From the NCBI RefSeq assembly GCF_000317105.1, contig NC_019693.1, positions 1,302,001 through 1,366,000 of the forward strand: a DNA stretch of 64,000 nucleotides. Direction: 5' to 3'. This stretch comes from Oscillatoria acuminata PCC 6304. GTDB taxonomy: Bacteria; Cyanobacteriota; Cyanobacteriia; Cyanobacteriales; Laspinemataceae. Positions 8,605 to 16,880 of this stretch are shown here, in pieces. Below the pieces are notes generated by a model, which made no database searches, was not told the DNA's origin, and was given only the letters and a program-made list of their open reading frames with translations. Position numbers and translations under genes: made by a program. The stretch's first letter is position 1. Every line of letters begins with the position of its first letter.

Positions 8605-10527
8605 TTACAAGCCAAATAAGGTTGACATTCGATTGCGGATCCAACCTAAAGGATTTTGATTGAACCCCTCTTCATCATCTAACAACCCCATTTTTTGAAG
8701 CAGTTCTTTTCTCGATTCTAGTTCGGCTTTGTGTTCGTGCAAGGCTTGGGCAATTTGTTCGGCCAAATCTTTATAATTCCTTAAGAGTTTTTGCAACCCT
8801 TCGCGATCAAGCACAAATAAAACCGTATCTTCTCGGGTCCGAACCGTGGCCGTTCGGGGAATTCCCAGGAGTAAGGAGAGTTCGCCAAAAAAGGTGCCCA
8901 CACCCAAATTGGTGAGAAATTTATCAATTTTTTCCACAAAAATTTCCACCGACCCTTCCAGAATAATATAAAACGCATCTCCCGGCTCATCTTCCCGACA
9001 AACATATTCCCCGGGATACAAAATTTTTCGATACCCCATCTCAATCAGTCGCTGAATTTCGGCATCGCTGAAACTTTGAAAATAAGAGACTTTTTGTAAC
9101 AATTCAGCAATATCTATCTTTTTAAATTCTTCGGCTTTGCTACGAGTCCGCTTAGATTTAATCAGCAACTGTTGAAAGTAACTGCTGTCGCTCATTTGAG
9201 TTAACAGCATGGCTTTTTTGGCTTTATCCGTCTCAGTTTGAAGCAAGCTCAATTGGTCTTTAAACCCTTGCTCACGCGCATAGATTTTGTTCGCCATATC
9301 TTGAAAGATTCGCGCCAACTGACCCACTTCATCGGAACGGTTGGTGACCTCGGTTAAACTATTGGGGTCAAAATTGCCGAGTTCGATATCATGGGCGGTG
9401 GCACTGAGGCGTAAAATGGGCTGAATTAACCACTTGGCGATCGCAATTCCCAGCAGCGTCGCCACAACCAATGCCACTAATGACAGGACAACCGTATTCC
9501 GCGTATTTTGATAGATATACCCCATGAAATCTGCTTCAGGGACGATCACCACAATTAACCAGTCCAGACCTCGATCATCCTGGAGTGAATTGACTGCTAC
9601 CCATTGCATTTTCCCATCCAGAGAAAATTTAAAATTCTGGGGAGTCTGAATGGTATCGAGACTATTAAACTGTGCTAATAATTCCCGTGCAGTACCTTGA
9701 ATCGTCGGATTGATACTCTCAATCGCCCAGAGTCGGTTAGAATTGCCCAATGGGTCCGTGGGTCTATTTTCCCCCTCCACGAACAGATTTTCTTCTACCG
9801 AACTCGCCACAATTGCACCGGACCGTTCTACAATAAAAGCGGCTCCTGCCGGAGAAATTTCTAAATTGCTTAAAAAATTACTGAGTTCATCCAGGAAAAT
9901 ATCAATTCCAAATACCCCTTGTAGAGTTTCCCCAGGTCCATAGACTGGCGCAGCTGCGGCAATCCCCAAGACTGAATCTTGGAAGGCAAAACGGTAAATC
10001 GGACTCCAGGTCATCTCCCCAGTCGCCTGCGCTTTTCTATACCAAGGTCGCACGCGCGGATCAAACTCCCCAACGCTAATTTCGCCAAGTCGATTCCCCT
10101 GATCATCCAGTTGATAGGTTTTGCTGACGGGACCCGTTTCTTGTTCACGAATTCGCAGCACTGGGTTTCTATCATTGGTTAAGTTAATTTCAATAAACTC
10201 TCCCGATTCATTTCCATAAAAAGAAGAACTAATGGAATCATTCCAACGGATTTGATGCCACAAATACCGTTCTATTTGTTGTAAATTGTTGACATTTAAG
10301 TTACCACTGCGAATCGCGGCTAAAGTCAATTCATGCAAAACCTGGGGTTGTTCCATATAGGCGGCAACTTCCGACTCGATGCGATCGCTGACTTCTTGCC
10401 CTAACTTGCGAACTAGCATCTCAACGGACTGCTGTCCACTGCGAAAGGAGAGCCATCCGGTCACTCCGACGGCGATGAAAATTGGAAAAACGATTAGAGC
10501 GGGTAGAACTTTGCGGATTGAAACCAT
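8605..10527 (-). CDS. Cache-HAMP-cyclic-nucleotide-binding receptor without output domain
   Basis: A 640-residue transmembrane receptor. Membrane segment 1 is at about 7-27, an extracytoplasmic dCache sensor domain at 30-340 (with the typical FDPRVRPWYRKA at 155-166), segment 2 at about 344-364, HAMP at 365-417, a charged coiled-coil stretch at 418-470, and a cyclic-nucleotide-binding domain at 478-595. The phosphate-binding cassette FGELSLLLGIPRTATV (547-562) has the conserved Glu and Arg that contact cAMP or cGMP. No kinase, cyclase, methyl-accepting or DNA-binding domain follows; the protein ends in a charged 45-residue tail. It is therefore a sensor that could combine an external ligand with cyclic nucleotide. 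Its position between the fibre-like gene and the two membrane anchors suggests control of assembly or firing, which is inference. Confidence 0.85.
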   Translation of the reverse strand: MVSIRKVLPALIVFPIFIAVGVTGWLSFRSGQQSVEMLVRKLGQEVSDRIESEVAAYMEQPQVLHELTLAAIRSGNLNVNNLQQIERYLWHQIRWNDSISSSFYGNESGEFIEINLTNDRNPVLRIREQETGPVSKTYQLDDQGNRLGEISVGEFDPRVRPWYRKAQATGEMTWSPIYRFAFQDSVLGIAAAAPVYGPGETLQGVFGIDIFLDELSNFLSNLEISPAGAAFIVERSGAIVASSVEENLFVEGENRPTDPLGNSNRLWAIESINPTIQGTARELLAQFNSLDTIQTPQNFKFSLDGKMQWVAVNSLQDDRGLDWLIVVIVPEADFMGYIYQNTRNTVVLSLVALVVATLLGIAIAKWLIQPILRLSATAHDIELGNFDPNSLTEVTNRSDEVGQLARIFQDMANKIYAREQGFKDQLSLLQTETDKAKKAMLLTQMSDSSYFQQLLIKSKRTRSKAEEFKKIDIAELLQKVSYFQSFSDAEIQRLIEMGYRKILYPGEYVCREDEPGDAFYIILEGSVEIFVEKIDKFLTNLGVGTFFGELSLLLGIPRTATVRTREDTVLFVLDREGLQKLLRNYKDLAEQIAQALHEHKAELESRKELLQKMGLLDDEEGFNQNPLGWIRNRMSTLFGL

Positions 10528-10591
10528 CTTTTTTCCCCATGATATGGCTTAAAATTAGACCGGGTTCTGACAGGCTACAGGAACGGGAATA

Positions 10592-12043
10592 TCAAATCGA
10601 ATCGGGGACTTGGATCGGTTGAAATTCTTTGGCTTTTTGTAATTGAGTGAGTTTCCGACGGGTGCGGGCATAATGTAAAATATTAATGCCCATTTCCTGT
10701 GCCGTCCGAATCGTTTCTCTCCCTAATGAGAGCTTTTCATCTAATCCCCAAGCAACGGATAAATTGCCGATAAAAATTATAATTCCTCCCCCAGTTAAGA
10801 TTTTTAAGGCTTGTCCGTTGACAGTGGGTAAAGCTGAAAATAGAAACGGTTGAGTTCTCAGGGGGTGATTCCGGCTGAGGGTATCTAAGTCTTCTAAAGG
10901 GATGCCTAAATCTCGGGCAAACTTTTTAAAGGCGGAAGATAGGGTATTAATTTCTTCGCTCAATGAGCTTTTAACGGAAATTAATTCTTCTTCTAAGGAT
11001 TTTTTAATTTCTAGGTGATTTGCCAGTTGTTCATTCCGAGAAGCAGCAGCGGTTTTACCCGGGGTTTCGTTAGATTCAGTGGGAAGATTTAAACTCATCT
11101 CCAACCGGGCGATCGCCTCTTGTAACTGATGCTGTAATCCAATCAATTCCTCCACTTTTGTCCCCTTAATCGATGCCTCCACCAACAACACCCCGCCCAT
11201 TTCTATATACTGCCGTAAAATATCAAATTCCCCCGGACTGAGGGCGAGAGAGGGTTGGGTTTTAAAATACAAGACATCGTAGGTGATTAAATCATTAATT
11301 TCTGAGGGTGAATTTAAAGTAAACTGCCCGATTTCATTGAACCCTTGCCAGACTGGATAAAGACCGGCGATCGCCTGACTCAAATAGGCCAAATTAGCAT
11401 AAATCTCAGCATCTTCTGGCGTATTTTTAACCACCTGTGCCAACCGGACAACCGCCTGAGTGCGAGCATTCGCTTGGGGTCGATACCGCAGATCTAAATT
11501 ATTAACCCCAGGAAACCAAGCATCTAAAGCGGTAGAAAGTTCCACCTCTCCCGGTTGCAGCAAAATTCGACAAAGTTCAACCTCCCACTCTGCCGGAGGG
11601 CTATTCTTTTCATCAATTCTAAAAGATTCGGTGACAATATCTCCATTCCCATTTTCCTCTCGCACCAATCCATCCGGGTCTACATAACTAACCACCAGAT
11701 AAACCATCAGCGGTTTTCCCATCAGCGCCGCCGAAGTAATCCGAAAATCAATCGGTTCAGGAATCACAATCAAATTCCCAAATAAATCAATCGCAATTCC
11801 AGGCTGAACTTGCACCCATCGTTTGTCCCGATATTGGGAGGGAATCTCATTGGGGGGTTCAATTAACCGCACCCCCATATCACTGACAATTCCCGGTTGA
11901 TTCAAGGATTGGAAATGAGCATTTTGGCGATGGCGGTGGTAGTCATGAGCCAAACGCCATCGTTCGGCATCAATTAACAATCCATCGCTCACGTGCAGCC
12001 GATTTAAAGGTTTGATATTGGGAGGGAGCCAAGGTAGTGTCAT
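10592..12043 (-). CDS. Putative CIS fibre/baseplate-associated protein with DUF4159-like region
   Basis: A 483-residue protein. Residues 1-150 (LNRLHVSDGLLIDAERW, then HDYHRHRQN, GIAIDLFGNLIVIPEP) resemble the start of tail-fibre-like proteins of CIS loci, where a coordinate-like scaffold precedes a beta domain. The middle (about 255-305, DVLYFKTQPSLALSPGE then YIEMGGVLLVEAS) and the late part (HPLRTQPFLFSALP, GGGIIIFIGNLSVAWG) have the pattern of DUF4159/glutamine-amidotransferase-like folds. A coiled coil (about 310-390) sits between them. No active-site triad is evident. It lies downstream of the baseplate genes where afp13 (fibre) would be in antifeeding-prophage loci. Family assignment is tentative. 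Confidence 0.55.
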   Translation of the reverse strand: MTLPWLPPNIKPLNRLHVSDGLLIDAERWRLAHDYHRHRQNAHFQSLNQPGIVSDMGVRLIEPPNEIPSQYRDKRWVQVQPGIAIDLFGNLIVIPEPIDFRITSAALMGKPLMVYLVVSYVDPDGLVREENGNGDIVTESFRIDEKNSPPAEWEVELCRILLQPGEVELSTALDAWFPGVNNLDLRYRPQANARTQAVVRLAQVVKNTPEDAEIYANLAYLSQAIAGLYPVWQGFNEIGQFTLNSPSEINDLITYDVLYFKTQPSLALSPGEFDILRQYIEMGGVLLVEASIKGTKVEELIGLQHQLQEAIARLEMSLNLPTESNETPGKTAAASRNEQLANHLEIKKSLEEELISVKSSLSEEINTLSSAFKKFARDLGIPLEDLDTLSRNHPLRTQPFLFSALPTVNGQALKILTGGGIIIFIGNLSVAWGLDEKLSLGRETIRTAQEMGINILHYARTRRKLTQLQKAKEFQPIQVPDSI

Positions 12044-12064
12044 GTTAGGAATTTACCAAGTAGG

Positions 12065-12256
12065 GGTCGTTGGTCATTGGTCATTTGGGGATTGTCATTG
12101 GTCATTGGTCATTTGGGGGTTGTCACTGGTCATTGGTCATTTGGGGGGTTGTCACTGGTCATTGGTCATTGGTGGTTTGCTTTTCCTAATTATTCCTCGC
12201 TACCAAGGACAAATGACCAATGACAAATGACCGAGGACAAATGACCAAGGACAAAT
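12065..12256. repeat. Short tandem repeat array (TTGGTCA family)
   Basis: The gap upstream of the fibre-like gene is almost wholly built of TTGGTCATTGGTCATT units separated by GGGG(A/G)TTGTCA spacers (three long periods of about 44 bp), then an inverted part with GACAAATGACCAATGACA. It resembles cyanobacterial STRR sequences. A plus-strand 72-codon open frame across it is an artefact of the repeat. Confidence 0.8.
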
Positions 12257-12258
12257 GA

Positions 12259-13344
12259 CTACTCAATGCGCTGGATAGTATTAACGGGATTGATATAAAG
12301 GTCGTAAGTACAAAACGCTGGTTTTTCTTGTTCGATAATTTTACGAACTAAGCTTTCATCAATTTGGTTGGGATAGTCCGGTCGCAGTTTTACAATAAAA
12401 TGATAAGGTTGTCCACCTCCGATGCTGGTATCTTCTCCTAAACGACTTTTTCCGAGCACTAATCCCTGGGTAAAAACCTCTTGAATACTGATATGTTTTT
12501 CATCTTCCGGAAGATGTTCATCCAGGGGCAAATTGGTATAAAGATAGAGATAAAAACGCAATCCCCGACGAGTGCCGCGCCAACGGTAGAGTTCGATCGC
12601 ATAGCGGATCAGATAGCGTTGCTGTGCCAGACTCAGGTGCGGGTCGATTTCCCAACCCACCCAGTACGCCAAAAAGGGTAAGAGACTTTCTGGAGCCATC
12701 AGGGGGTCAAGATAGGCCCAGATTGCATCCATCGCCTGAACCGTAGGCTCAAAACTCTGCTCAAAAATCGAGAGCAATCGACCGATAAAGTCTACTTCCT
12801 GGTAGAGTTCCGGTAAAAATTCCAGGTAGAGACTCCGGGGACGCAGGTAGAGGCTGAAGGCAGCGGAATCCCGATGTTCTCCGGTGCGATTTTCCTCGGT
12901 GCAAACGACGCTCAAGCGGCCCTGAAAATCCAAAAGCGCCGGATTGGCACTGATCACCTCTGGGCTCTCGAAGAAATTGGGGGGAACGTTGAAGTAGAGG
13001 ACCGCTTCCATCGTGCCTCCCGGAGGCAGTTCGTGCCCTTCGGTTCCCAACTGGCACCACTCTGGAGGGAAATTGCCCGTCACTGCGGCATTGACTTCCA
13101 GGGTGCGAAGGCCGATGTTTTCCAGTTTGACCAGGATTTCGCTGGGTTCTCCTGGATGTAACACGAGGTCACAGCGATTTCTGGGGTGTGGCAAGGTATT
13201 CCTGGCGTTGACAGTGGCCGATCGCACCCCTTCGGCAATCTCTAATGCTTCATGCCACCGTCCCACCGGCTCAGTCGGTGCTTCTGGCACTTGCATGGGT
13301 ACCAATTGCAGTTTTAATGGGAGGAGGTCACGGGCTTGAGTCAT
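12259..13344 (-). CDS. CIS baseplate component, phage tail protein I family (TIGR02242-like, Afp12-type position)
   Basis: About 361 residues. The C-terminal two thirds carry the phage-tail-protein-domain signature: LPELYQEVDFIGRLLSIFEQ, then LPFLAYWVGWEIDP, then QRYLIRYAIELYRWRGTRRGL. The N-terminal 150 residues form an Ig-like beta domain (LRTLEVNAAVTGNFPPEW) also seen in other proteins of this locus. Such proteins are wedge components that bind baseplate J. It directly follows the baseplate J gene (40-bp gap). Start: the ATG at 13344 gives MTQARDLLPLKLQ; an upstream TTG at 13377 would add 11 residues encoded by a dispersed repeat-like sequence, so the internal ATG is preferred, though no clear Shine-Dalgarno supports either. 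Confidence 0.8.
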   Translation of the reverse strand: MTQARDLLPLKLQLVPMQVPEAPTEPVGRWHEALEIAEGVRSATVNARNTLPHPRNRCDLVLHPGEPSEILVKLENIGLRTLEVNAAVTGNFPPEWCQLGTEGHELPPGGTMEAVLYFNVPPNFFESPEVISANPALLDFQGRLSVVCTEENRTGEHRDSAAFSLYLRPRSLYLEFLPELYQEVDFIGRLLSIFEQSFEPTVQAMDAIWAYLDPLMAPESLLPFLAYWVGWEIDPHLSLAQQRYLIRYAIELYRWRGTRRGLRFYLYLYTNLPLDEHLPEDEKHISIQEVFTQGLVLGKSRLGEDTSIGGGQPYHFIVKLRPDYPNQIDESLVRKIIEQEKPAFCTYDLYINPVNTIQRIE

Positions 13345-13383
13345 GAGGGTTAAACCACGGATTGCACGGATTTTCAAAGGAGT

Positions 13384-15615
13384 TTAGATAACACTGATGG
13401 TGTGACCCGATCGCAGGGTATCATTGCGCCAGGAACAGACTAAACCCAAGGGACCGGGGTTGATTACCGGATCGGGGGGGAGACGTCGCACCCAAACCCC
13501 GTTACGCAGACGCAGTTCAAAGAGTTGGACGGACCCGAGGTAGAGGACCCCGGGAATGTTTTGCAGGATGGTGACGATATCTGAAGGATACACCGGACGG
13601 CCAAAGGGCCAGCCGGTCCCGTCGGGTCCTCCGGTGAGGGGGTTGAGAAAGCGATAGAGCGCCACTTGCATGGAAAAGATGATTTGCTGTTGGGCGCTAG
13701 GGTTTTTATATTCGGGTTTGAGGGCCACTTCTGTTTGCACGGATACCCCCATATAGTTGGGTTGGTTGCATTGGACCTGGACTCCCAGTAAACGGCGATC
13801 GTCCAGATAGGTCAAGACGCGATTGATCAGGACTGGGGAGAGGTTGAACAAGTCCGGGTCAATGCCTTCGCCGCGTTCAATGCTCAGGGTGTCGGGTTTG
13901 GGAACCAGCAGCATCCGCACGGTTCCCGCTTCGGATTTGTGGGTGGGGGGTAAGCACAGAGTCCGGGCGACTGCGCCTTGTCCCGCTTCTAAGGTGAGGG
14001 TTTCAAAGTCTTCTACCGTGACAGCCCGATCGCGGGTGCGGAGCATTCGCGGGGCGCGGATCACCGCTTCATCCAGGGATTCGCTATCGGCCCCCCCTCG
14101 TCCCGGCAGATGGTTGATCACCGCCGCAACATAAGGCACCGCTGATTTGACAATTTGAATGGTTCCAGCTTGAACGTTGCCTCGCAGTCCCCCTCCCGTT
14201 CGGTAACTGACAATTTGAAGATTTGCCCCTCGGGGAGGGACTGCTCCATATTGTCGTTCCATAGACTCAATTCCCGTCGCCGTCATCGGTTGAAAGGCAT
14301 TGCGATCGCCCGGGCGACCATTGGCTAAAGTCAAGGAACCCTGACGCGCACCTTGTTCCGATGCCCGCCAAGCCATTTTTTCCCGCAGTTGCGTCGGTTC
14401 GCGGATCAGGGGTCCGAATTGGACTTTTCCCGTGAGGGAATCCAGGGTATAGTGCAGGTCTTCCGGCCCCGAAGTGGAAAAATCATTGACTTCTTGCCAG
14501 ATTTGGGGTAAACCGCCGATGGGGGTGACGAGGATATATTCATCTTCTCGTCGGGGTAGGACCGGCACCCCTTGTAACTGAAAGGTTTGTCCGGGATTGC
14601 CGTCGCTTTCCCCGAGGATTTCATTGCGAATTAGGGTACTTTGAGAAGCGGTGACACTGCCGCCAATGGAACGGGCGTTCAACCCGACAATTCGGGGCGA
14701 TCGCGTATATCCGGCTTGATAGGTCGCCGGTTGGGTATAAACGCAGCGGATCCACCGACCTTGGTAGGTAAAAAAGTGCGTCACCGGCCAAGTTTTCGGC
14801 ATATGCAGCACCACATCAACCCCGGAGAGGGGGTCGCCCCCTTGGCGGACAATTTCGCTAAAACTGAATCCTTGGGTCTTATCATCCGATTCATGGAGGA
14901 GGATAGGTTGCCACTTTTCCCCATTCCACCCTTCCCATCGCCTCGGAGGCATATCGGGGTTAATGCCGGTGGAGGTGGCAGCTTCCCCTTTCAAGGTGAG
15001 GGCGATGACATTTCCTTCGATCAGCGCTTCTGAATCAAAGACCAGGTAAAAGCAATTGCCCGGTTCTGGAGTATCGTCAAAAAAGGGCAACTCTAACCCT
15101 TGCCATTCCCCAGTTCGTTCCATCCGCCAAGACCCGATGAAGCGATCGCGCAAAATCTGGGGTTCCTGTTCCGCAGAGGGGGCCGTTAACAAATGCCGAA
15201 TCCGAGGTTTACCCACTGCCACCGGCGCATCCGTACTAAATACAATCGCCTCTTCCTCTTCCGTCCGCACCGTCGCCACCTCCGTCCCTGCCGGAATGGT
15301 GTAATTTTCCGGTAAGGAGGCACTCATATAGAATGTCACCTCAGTTTTAGCCGGAGTCGGTGGACGTAAGCGCACCCCCAACAACTCTAAAAACGTCACA
15401 TAATTGCGACGCGGCACCTGATTAAACCGGGCTAACATTTGGTCCGTCATCCAAGCGAACAGTTCCACCAAAGTCACCCCAGGGTCACTGGGGTTATAAT
15501 TCGTCCATTCCGGACAGTAGCGCGGAATCCGCAGCAGGCACTCATCCACCAAATCCTGAAACTTGCGATCGTCTAAATCTGATTTAGGTAAATTCGGTAA
15601 AAAATCAAAATCCAT
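13384..15615 (-). CDS. CIS baseplate assembly protein, gpJ/Afp11 family
   Basis: A 743-residue protein with the classic start of putative baseplate assembly proteins (TIGR02243 type): DDRKFQDLVDECLLRIPRYC, EWTNYNPSDPGVTLVELFAW, MTDQMLARFNQVP. The central region has the baseplate J core (RGGADSESLDEAVIRAPRML, RDRAVTVEDFETLTLEA), the C-terminal part a VQTEVALKPEY strand and a PVYPSDIVTILQNIPGV segment. In contractile systems this protein forms the wedge ring around the spike. It reads between gp25 (upstream, 316-bp repeat-filled gap) and the tail protein I gene. Length is normal for the family. Confidence 0.92.
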   Translation of the reverse strand: MDFDFLPNLPKSDLDDRKFQDLVDECLLRIPRYCPEWTNYNPSDPGVTLVELFAWMTDQMLARFNQVPRRNYVTFLELLGVRLRPPTPAKTEVTFYMSASLPENYTIPAGTEVATVRTEEEEAIVFSTDAPVAVGKPRIRHLLTAPSAEQEPQILRDRFIGSWRMERTGEWQGLELPFFDDTPEPGNCFYLVFDSEALIEGNVIALTLKGEAATSTGINPDMPPRRWEGWNGEKWQPILLHESDDKTQGFSFSEIVRQGGDPLSGVDVVLHMPKTWPVTHFFTYQGRWIRCVYTQPATYQAGYTRSPRIVGLNARSIGGSVTASQSTLIRNEILGESDGNPGQTFQLQGVPVLPRREDEYILVTPIGGLPQIWQEVNDFSTSGPEDLHYTLDSLTGKVQFGPLIREPTQLREKMAWRASEQGARQGSLTLANGRPGDRNAFQPMTATGIESMERQYGAVPPRGANLQIVSYRTGGGLRGNVQAGTIQIVKSAVPYVAAVINHLPGRGGADSESLDEAVIRAPRMLRTRDRAVTVEDFETLTLEAGQGAVARTLCLPPTHKSEAGTVRMLLVPKPDTLSIERGEGIDPDLFNLSPVLINRVLTYLDDRRLLGVQVQCNQPNYMGVSVQTEVALKPEYKNPSAQQQIIFSMQVALYRFLNPLTGGPDGTGWPFGRPVYPSDIVTILQNIPGVLYLGSVQLFELRLRNGVWVRRLPPDPVINPGPLGLVCSWRNDTLRSGHTISVI

Positions 15616-15674
15616 TGTTTGTTGTTTGTCATTTGTTGTTTGTCATTTGTCGTTTGTCATTTGTCGTTTGTCAT
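15615..15674. repeat. Short tandem repeat (TTTGTCA family)
   Basis: Runs of TTTGTCATTTGTCGTTTGTC directly upstream of the baseplate J start codon, related to the arrays at 6296-6333 and 12065-12256. The 316-bp gap between gp25 and baseplate J (15616-15931) contains only this array, the palindrome at 15738 and the array at 15871. Confidence 0.75.
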
Positions 15675-15737
15675 GGGTCCTGATTAGGGGATTGCAAAAT
15701 ATAAATCATCCAACCGTTCAACTGAAAGAAGGTATCT

Positions 15738-15786
15738 GTAGGGGCGCAATGCGCAGGCCCTAGGGGCCTGCGCATTGCGCCCCTAC
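15738..15786. repeat. Perfect 23-bp-arm palindrome
   Basis: GTAGGGGCGCAATGCGCAGG begins an arm of 23 bp (15738-15760) that is repeated exactly as its reverse complement at 15764-15786, with a 3-bp centre. It lies inside the CIS gene chain between gp25 and baseplate J and could act as an RNA hairpin, a MITE-like element or a processing site. Confidence 0.85.
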
Positions 15787-15870
15787 AAGAAACCGGGCTA
15801 CTCCGTTGATCCGTCACTACGAACGAACGTTTTGGAGATTTTATTTTTTGGAGTTCCCTTATTCAGAAAT

Positions 15871-15928
15871 CCAAATGACCAATGACCAGTGACCAATGAC
15901 CAATGACCAATGACCAGTGACCAATGAC
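15871..15928. repeat. Short tandem repeat (GACCAAT/GACCAGT)
   Basis: Eight or so GACCAATGACCAGT units immediately downstream of the gp25 stop codon, the same family as at 3426 and 12065. Confidence 0.8.
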
Positions 15929-15931
15929 CCT

Positions 15932-16348
15932 TTAAGATGACGGCATTAAATAAAACGGATAAACCATACTGCGAGACTCGTAACTGTCTCTGAGACTATA
16001 TTCAATCCGAACCTCAACCCGACCTCGAACCGGATCGGGCTCCGTGTAAATTCCCTCAATGATAATCCTCGGCTCCCACAATTCCAGAGCTTCTTCAATG
16101 TACACTCGGATGAGTAAGAGGGTTTGAGTATTCATCGGCGCAAACACCAACTCCGACAGGCGCGACCCAAAATTAGGGCGGTAAACGCGCTCTCCCAATT
16201 TGGTATTGAGGATAATCCGAATGGATTCCTCCACATTGCGAACATCTGAACTCAGTTGCATTTTGCCCTGGACATTGATCCGTAACGGAAATGAGCATCC
16301 CGTTCCGACGTAATCCCGAGGCGGTTGGGGGTTGTAATCGTTTGCCAT
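15932..16348 (-). CDS. CIS baseplate wedge protein, gp25/GPW family (Afp9-type)
   Basis: A 138-residue protein matching the gp25-like fold: DVRNVEESIRIILNTKLGERVYRP then NFGSRL is the EPR-like core by which gp25 nucleates sheath attachment to the baseplate, followed by a helix (TLLLIRVYIEEALELWEPRI) and terminal strands (GRVEVRIEYSLRD). Full length for the family. It lies downstream of PAAR and upstream of baseplate J, as in antifeeding-prophage-type loci. Confidence 0.92.
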   Translation of the reverse strand: MANDYNPQPPRDYVGTGCSFPLRINVQGKMQLSSDVRNVEESIRIILNTKLGERVYRPNFGSRLSELVFAPMNTQTLLLIRVYIEEALELWEPRIIIEGIYTEPDPVRGRVEVRIEYSLRDSYESRSMVYPFYLMPSS

Positions 16349-16364
16349 GAAACAGTTAGCCCAC

Positions 16365-16393
16365 AGACTTTAGTCGCTAGTTTACTAAAGTCT
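16365..16393. repeat. Hairpin repeat AGACTTTAG...CTAAAGTCT
   Basis: Perfect 9-bp arms with an 11-nt loop, just upstream of the gp25 gene. Not followed by a T run on either strand, so more likely a dispersed palindrome than a terminator. Confidence 0.6.
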
Positions 16394-16484
16394 ACAGACA
16401 GAGGAATATTCGCCAAAAGTCGAGTCTAAAGGAATTGTAGCCACTCTGGGACCGGAAGACCCCTGAAGGGGTCAGATTTCCTAT

Positions 16485-16784
16485 TTACGGAGGGCCAACC
16501 AACACCGTCACCCCGGTACCAATCACGGGTAAGGTCAAGGGAACTGGAATCGGTGCTGGAACACTCATCCCCACGGCCATTGTCATGGTATGGGCTACAG
16601 GACGGCCCATTGCCAACACCGTCACCGAAGCGGGCATCACCAAGGTCCCCACTGCCATCGGGGCTCCGGCAACCGCATCCCCCATACAAGCAATGGGTCG
16701 TCCCATGACTAAAACCGTGGGTGCTCCGGGTCCGATAATGGGACTCCCCCCCGCTACATCTCCTAATACTGCTACAGGAAACAT
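16485..16784 (-). CDS. PAAR-domain spike tip protein
   Basis: A 99-residue protein rich in Gly, Pro, Val and Met with repeated GxPxxxVMGRPxA motifs (VLVMGRPIACMGD, VLAMGRPVAHTMTM). This is the PAAR fold that caps the VgrG spike and binds a metal at the tip; Cys and His residues in the repeats could be ligands. It follows vgrG with a short gap, the expected order. No toxin extension is fused, so cargo must be carried otherwise. Confidence 0.9.
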   Translation of the reverse strand: MFPVAVLGDVAGGSPIIGPGAPTVLVMGRPIACMGDAVAGAPMAVGTLVMPASVTVLAMGRPVAHTMTMAVGMSVPAPIPVPLTLPVIGTGVTVLVGPP

Positions 16785-16880
16785 GATTTTCCTCTAATTA
16801 TGGGTTGGATCATTTAGCCCCCATTTTTAATGCTCTCCCCGGGGACTGACCATTAGCCATAAGTCGCATTCTCCAGGATT

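Noticed and set aside
12012-12230. 72-codon plus-strand frame in the TTGGTCA array.
   Set aside because: It is wholly a product of the tandem repeat.
12065-15928. The short repeats might be CRISPR arrays.
   Set aside because: Units are 7-16 bp and contiguous, without unique spacers of constant length, and no cas gene is present.
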